From Mumia sp. ZJ1417 (GTDB lineage: Bacteria; Actinomycetota; Actinomycetes; Propionibacteriales; Nocardioidaceae): 64,000 nucleotides of DNA. Position 1 is the first letter of the stretch, and each line of letters opens with the position of its first letter. Below the pieces are notes generated by a model that saw only the letters and a list, made by a program, of their open reading frames with translations, did not search any database and had not been told where the DNA came from. The translations under genes were made by a program, and so were the position numbers. The DNA is taken from the NCBI RefSeq assembly GCF_014127285.1, contig NZ_CP059901.1:2418001-2482000 (forward strand), written 5' to 3'. Positions 60,208 to 64,000 of the stretch are shown piece by piece.

Positions 60208-60795
60208 TCAGTCGTCCCAGTCGCCGGCGTCGAACGGGTCGACCTCAGCGCCGATCTCCTCGCGGACGATGCGGTAAGCCAGTCCGGGACCATATCCCTT
60301 GCGTCCGAGGACACCGACCAGCCGGCGGACCTTCACCTGCTCGTCGACGTTGCGGAGCGAGCGGAGCTTTTTGCGGACCAGCGCCCGCGCGACCTCCTCC
60401 TCGGAGGCGGGATCGATCGCGTCGATGGTATCGCGCACGATCTCGTCGTCGACGCCCTTGCGGCGCAGCTCGAGCGCGAGCGCGCGCCCGGAGAGCCCAC
60501 GTATCTGCTGGCGCGACCGCACCCACAGCTGCGCGAACTCCTCGTCGTCGACAAGCCCGACCGCCTCGAACCGGTCGAGCATCCGCTCCGCGATCTCGTC
60601 CGGGACGTTGCGCCGCCCGAGCTGGGTCGCAAGCTCGGAGCGTGAGCGCGGTCGCTCGGCGAGGCGGTCGAGCAGGATCTTGCGGGCGATCGCCTCGTGG
60701 TCCGGCTCCGGCCCGAGATCACGATCGACCTCCGGCTCGACGTCGCGGCCGGGGCCTCGTCGGCGACGAGACCCCGCACCCTGCCTGCGGGCCAT
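60208..60795 (-). CDS. recX: RecA regulator RecX
   Basis: A 195-residue RecX: three tandem three-helix repeats (ARKILLDRLAERPRSRSELATQLGRRNVPDEIAERML, then EFAQLWVRSRQQIRGLSGRALALELRRKG, then LRSLRNVDEQVKVRRLVGVLGRKGY). It binds in the RecA filament groove and limits filament growth. Starts 2 nt after the recA stop, so it is cotranscribed. Confidence 0.95.
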   Translation of the reverse strand: MARRQGAGSRRRRGPGRDVEPEVDRDLGPEPDHEAIARKILLDRLAERPRSRSELATQLGRRNVPDEIAERMLDRFEAVGLVDDEEFAQLWVRSRQQIRGLSGRALALELRRKGVDDEIVRDTIDAIDPASEEEVARALVRKKLRSLRNVDEQVKVRRLVGVLGRKGYGPGLAYRIVREEIGAEVDPFDAGDWDD

Positions 60796-60797
60796 GC

Positions 60798-61892
60798 TCA
60801 GAAGTCGACCTCGACGACCTTGCCGGCCTTCTTGCCGCCCTTGGCATCAGCGACGACATCGGCCGGCTCGTCCACGACGGCACCGATGCCGAGGTGCTCC
60901 ATGATCTTCTTCTCGAGCTCGTTGGCGAGGTCGGGGTTGTCGCGCAGGAAGTTGCGCGCGTTCTCCTTGCCCTGGCCGAGTTGATCGCCCTCGTAGGTGT
61001 ACCAAGCGCCGGCCTTGCGGACGAAGCCCGCCTCGACACCGACATCGAGGAGACTGCCCTCGCGGCTGATGCCCTGGCCGTACATGATGTCGAACTCGGC
61101 CTGCTTGAACGGCGGGGCCATCTTGTTCTTGACGACCTTGCAGCGCGTGCGGTTGCCGACCATGTCGGTGCCGTCCTTGAGCGTCTCGATGCGTCGGACG
61201 TCGAGGCGGACGGAGGCGTAGAACTTGAGCGCCTTGCCGCCCGTCGTCGTCTCGGGCGAGCCGAACATCACGCCGATCTTCTCGCGGAGCTGGTTGATAA
61301 AGATCGCGGTCGTGCCGGCGCCGTGGATCGCACCGGTGAGCTTGCGCAGCGCCTGGCTCATGAGGCGGGCCTGCAGACCGACATGGCTGTCACCCATCTC
61401 GCCCTCGATCTCGGCGCGCGGCACGAGTGCGGCCACCGAGTCGATGACGATGATGTCGAGCGCCCCGGAGCGGATCAGCATGTCGGCGATCTCGAGCGCC
61501 TGCTCACCGGAGTCAGGCTGGGAGATCAGCAGCGCGTCGGTGTCGACGCCCAGAGCCTTGGCATAGTCGGGGTCGAGCGCGTGCTCGGCGTCGATGAACG
61601 CCGCGATGCCGCCGGCGCGCTGCGCGTTGGCCACGGCGTGGAGCGCGACCGTCGTCTTGCCGGAGGACTCCGGCCCGTAGATCTCGACGATGCGGCCGCG
61701 CGGGAGCCCGCCGATGCCGAGGGCGATGTCGAGCGAGATCGCCCCGGTGGGGATGACCTCGATCGGGATCTTGCCACGCTCACCGAGGCGCATCACCGAT
61801 CCCTTGCCGTGCGAGCGCTCGATCTGCGCCATCGCCGCGTCGAGTGCCTTGTCGCGGTCCTTCGGTGCGCCCTTGCCGGGGTCAGCAGCCAT
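60798..61892 (-). CDS. recA: Recombinase RecA
   Basis: A 364-residue RecA: Walker [10 protein letters not shown] near 71-79, [18 protein letters not shown]1/L2 DNA loops ([44 protein letters not shown]) and an acidic C-terminus. Catalyses strand exchange and activates LexA cleavage. The ATG at 61892 has GAAGGGA upstream. The LexA box is 132 nt upstream, between -35 and -10. No intein. Confidence 0.98.
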   Translation of the reverse strand: MAADPGKGAPKDRDKALDAAMAQIERSHGKGSVMRLGERGKIPIEVIPTGAISLDIALGIGGLPRGRIVEIYGPESSGKTTVALHAVANAQRAGGIAAFIDAEHALDPDYAKALGVDTDALLISQPDSGEQALEIADMLIRSGALDIIVIDSVAALVPRAEIEGEMGDSHVGLQARLMSQALRKLTGAIHGAGTTAIFINQLREKIGVMFGSPETTTGGKALKFYASVRLDVRRIETLKDGTDMVGNRTRCKVVKNKMAPPFKQAEFDIMYGQGISREGSLLDVGVEAGFVRKAGAWYTYEGDQLGQGKENARNFLRDNPDLANELEKKIMEHLGIGAVVDEPADVVADAKGGKKAGKVVEVDF

Positions 61893-62015
61893 CAGCGTGG
61901 TCCCTTCAACATTCGTGTCCGCCGGTCATCTACGACGTTAGAGACCGGCACTGACACTCGTACGGCTCGTACGGGCGCCTGTGGATGCCGGGTCTCTGCG
62001 TCGACCTGTGGGACG

Positions 62016-62021
62016 ACTCTA
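62016..62021 (-). promoter_or_regulatory. recA -10 candidate
   Basis: TAGAGT on the minus strand, just downstream of the LexA box, giving a leader of about 115 nt. Confidence 0.5.
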
Positions 62022-62023
62022 GT

Positions 62024-62039
62024 CCGAACACCTGTTCGA
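62024..62039. promoter_or_regulatory. LexA box of recA
   Basis: CCGAACACCTGTTCGA, 15/16 to TCGAAC-N4-GTTCGA, adjoining the recA -10. Confidence 0.85.
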
Positions 62040-62084
62040 TGCGACTACCGACACGCGCGTGTCGCGTGTCGGTAGTCGCGTCGA
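62036..62084. terminator. Long hairpin after the catalase gene, overlapping the recA LexA box
   Basis: A perfect 17-bp stem (62041-62057 with 62063-62079) plus five more pairs, one a G-T wobble, and a CGTGT loop. It lies 24 nt beyond the catalase stop, so it is its terminator, and its outer edge shares 4 bases with the LexA box. Confidence 0.8.
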
Positions 62085-62107
62085 TCCCCAGGGGGGCGGC
62101 TGAGCGC

Positions 62108-64000
62108 TCAGACTGCGGGCGCGAAGCGGTCCCACGCCCGGTGCAGCGCCATGGCCTCCTGGACACCGGCGAGCACCTCAGCCCCGTTCTCGCCTCGGAC
62201 GATGCCGAGGCCGTCGGCTCCCAGGGCGTCCAGCACGGCCGCGCCGGCGCCCCACGCCCCGATGGCCTTGGCCTGTCGGAAGCACTCCTCTACCAGCAGC
62301 ACCACGCGCGGGTCGATCGTGGTCGTCCCGGCCGTACCCGCCTTCTCGTCGCGCAGCGGCAGCGCGTCCGGCGCCGGAACCGGCGCGCCGGCGAGGAGAA
62401 CGGCGTCGAACTCCACCGACCGCGCCGTCGCGAAGGTCCGCTGCACGGTGATCCCGTCGCCGACCGTCCCGCCGTGCGGAGCGATCACGAGCGGCATCAT
62501 GCCGGCCTCGAAGATCGTCGTGCTGATCGCGTCGACGCCGGACAGGTCACCGTCCGGGTCGACAACGATGCCGACGATACGTCCGTCCGACGGCCACGTC
62601 TCGCCCACCTGCGAGAGCGCGGGGCTCGGCACGGGCTCGGCCAGCTCGATCGTCGGCGACGGTGCAGGCAGGCCCAGACCCGTGGCGACCTCGGCGCAGA
62701 GCACCGGGTCGATGTTCGCCAGGCACTCCAGCTGACGTTCCTTGATCGTCTGCTCGTAGCACTTGCCCAGCTCGAACGTGTAGGCGCGGATGATGTGCTC
62801 CTGCTCCACCGGCGTCATGCTCTTCCAGAAGAGCCGCACCTGGCTGAAGTGGTCGTCGTACGAGGCAGGCTGTGCCCGTACCTTCGTGCCTTCGGCCACG
62901 CGCACCGCGAGATGCTCGAAGGCCCCTTCGACGTCGGCGCCGGCATGGAACGGACAGCCACCATCGAGCGAGTTGGGCCGGTACGGCGCCACCCCCGCGT
63001 GCACGGCGTGCTGGTGGAAGCCGTCGCGGAGCATGTCGTTGACCTCGGTGTGCGGCCGGTTCACGGGGAGCTGGTTGAAGTTCGGCCCCCCGAGCCGCGT
63101 CAGCTGCGTGTCGACGTACGAGAACAGGCGCGCCTGCACCAGCGGATCATCCGTCGCGTCGATCCCGGGGACCAGGTGCCCGACGTGGAAGGCCACCTGC
63201 TCGGTCTCGGCGAAGAAGTTCGTCGGGTTCGCGGTGAGCACCATCAGGCCCACCGGCTGCACGGGAGCCAGCTCCTCGGGCACGATCTTCGTCGGGTCGA
63301 GAAGGTCGATGCCGTCGAACATCTGCTCTGGGTTGTCCGGGAAGACCTGCAGGCCCAACTCCCATGCGGGGAAGGCACCCGCCTCGATCGCGTCGTACAG
63401 GTCACGCCGGTGGAAGTCCGGGTCGACGCCGGCGGCGATCTGGGCCTCTTCCCAGGTCAGCGAGTGCACGCCGAGCCGCGGCTTCCAGTGGAACTTCACC
63501 AGCGAGGTCTCCCCAGCGGCGTTCTCCACGCGGAAGGTGTGAACGCCGAACCCCTCCATCATCCGGTAGGAGCGCGGGATGCCGCGGTCGGACATGTTCC
63601 ACATCGTGTGGTGCTGCGCCTCGGTGTGCAGCGAGACGAAGTCCCAGAAGGTGTCGTGGGCGCTCTGCGCCTGCGGGATCTCCCGGTCCGGGTGGGGCTT
63701 GCCGGCGTGGATGACGTCGGGGAACTTGATGCCGTCCTGGATGAAGAACACCGGGATGTTGTTGCCGACGAGGTCGAAGTTGCCCTCGTCGGTGTAGAAC
63801 TTCGTCGCGAAGCCGCGCGTGTCGCGGACCGTGTCCGCCGAGCCGCGGGAGCCCAGCACGGTCGAGAAGCGCACGAACGTCGGCGTCTCCACGCCTTCGC
63901 GCAGGAACGTCGCCCTGCAGACGGCGTCGGCGGTGCCGTAGCCCACGAACACGCCGTGCGCCCCGGCGCCTCGGGCGTGCACCACCCGCTCGGGGATGCG
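62108..64000 (-). CDS. katE: Large-subunit catalase (HPII type), N-terminus outside window
   Basis: Decomposes hydrogen peroxide. At least 630 residues are visible, starting at ERVVHARGAGAHGVF, which holds the active-site His; the usual N-terminal 80-100 residues lie beyond the right edge. The haem-ligand Tyr is in RLFSYVDTQLTRLGG. The C-terminal ~150 residues (RIVGIVVDPDGDLSGVDAI to the end) form the flavodoxin/GATase-like domain of large catalases. A GTG at 63985 is only an internal codon, not the start. A hairpin terminator follows. Confidence 0.95.
   Translation of the reverse strand, partial: RIPERVVHARGAGAHGVFVGYGTADAVCRATFLREGVETPTFVRFSTVLGSRGSADTVRDTRGFATKFYTDEGNFDLVGNNIPVFFIQDGIKFPDVIHAGKPHPDREIPQAQSAHDTFWDFVSLHTEAQHHTMWNMSDRGIPRSYRMMEGFGVHTFRVENAAGETSLVKFHWKPRLGVHSLTWEEAQIAAGVDPDFHRRDLYDAIEAGAFPAWELGLQVFPDNPEQMFDGIDLLDPTKIVPEELAPVQPVGLMVLTANPTNFFAETEQVAFHVGHLVPGIDATDDPLVQARLFSYVDTQLTRLGGPNFNQLPVNRPHTEVNDMLRDGFHQHAVHAGVAPYRPNSLDGGCPFHAGADVEGAFEHLAVRVAEGTKVRAQPASYDDHFSQVRLFWKSMTPVEQEHIIRAYTFELGKCYEQTIKERQLECLANIDPVLCAEVATGLGLPAPSPTIELAEPVPSPALSQVGETWPSDGRIVGIVVDPDGDLSGVDAISTTIFEAGMMPLVIAPHGGTVGDGITVQRTFATARSVEFDAVLLAGAPVPAPDALPLRDEKAGTAGTTTIDPRVVLLVEECFRQAKAIGAWGAGAAVLDALGADGLGIVRGENGAEVLAGVQEAMALHRAWDRFAPAV

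Noticed and set aside
1-64000. CRISPR array, tRNA/rRNA genes, prophage or insertion sequence
   Set aside because: No regularly spaced direct repeats, no cloverleaf-like gene or CCA-ending stem recognised, and no integrase, transposase or phage structural gene found by reading the frames.

Overview
This window is high-GC, densely packed bacterial DNA from an actinobacterium, most likely of the Nocardioidales (inferred from gene content; no rRNA is present to confirm it). The evidence is a run of core genes whose neighbourhood is typical of actinobacteria (recA-recX, an ABC uptake operon of the glutamate type, miaB, miaA, dapF, hflX, dinG, lexA, nrdR-nrdJ), LexA boxes of the TCGAAC-N4-GTTCGA type, and many genes whose start codon lies 6-7 nt after a TANNNT -10 hexamer, as in leaderless actinobacterial transcripts.

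Bases 1-13,000 are accessory DNA and look like a defence island. In order: a DUF262 (DGQQR) protein, an HNH nuclease with an SRA-like front half, a Vsr-type endonuclease, and a tightly coupled three-gene operon (1661, 456 and 651 aa). The operon's sizes, order and motifs resemble the DptH-DptG-DptF restriction module of phosphorothioate systems. It is divergent from a cytosine-C5 DNA methyltransferase. No dnd or ssp phosphorothioation gene is visible, so the working hypothesis is an FGH-type restriction module paired with 5-methylcytosine. The island ends next to the terminator of nrdJ, beside a start-less coding-like remnant.

Bases 13,000-31,000 hold the class II ribonucleotide reductase gene nrdJ and its repressor nrdR, with two candidate NrdR boxes exactly 31 bp apart. 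They are followed by an HxlR regulator divergent from two tandem imine-reductase-like genes, a membrane M50 protease, two DUF6318 lipoproteins, a PKD-type secreted protein, a wrecked sugar O-acetyltransferase, and a cluster of four paralogous secreted beta-propeller proteins interspersed with an ion channel and a winged-helix regulator.

Bases 31,000-46,000 contain an ArsR/SRPBCC pair, a perfect 24-bp UUCG hairpin before a threonine aldolase, a LysM protein divergent from lexA across four LexA boxes, dinG, a complete branched-chain amino-acid ABC transporter (livGFHMJ order), hflX and dapF.

Bases 46,000-64,000 contain TetR regulators, miaA, two small MT0933-type proteins, a methyltransferase, a Nudix hydrolase, miaB, the polar amino-acid ABC operon gluABCD, several enzymes and lipoproteins, recA-recX under a LexA box, and most of a large-subunit catalase gene that runs off the right edge. 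No tRNA, rRNA, CRISPR array, integrase or transposase gene was recognised.
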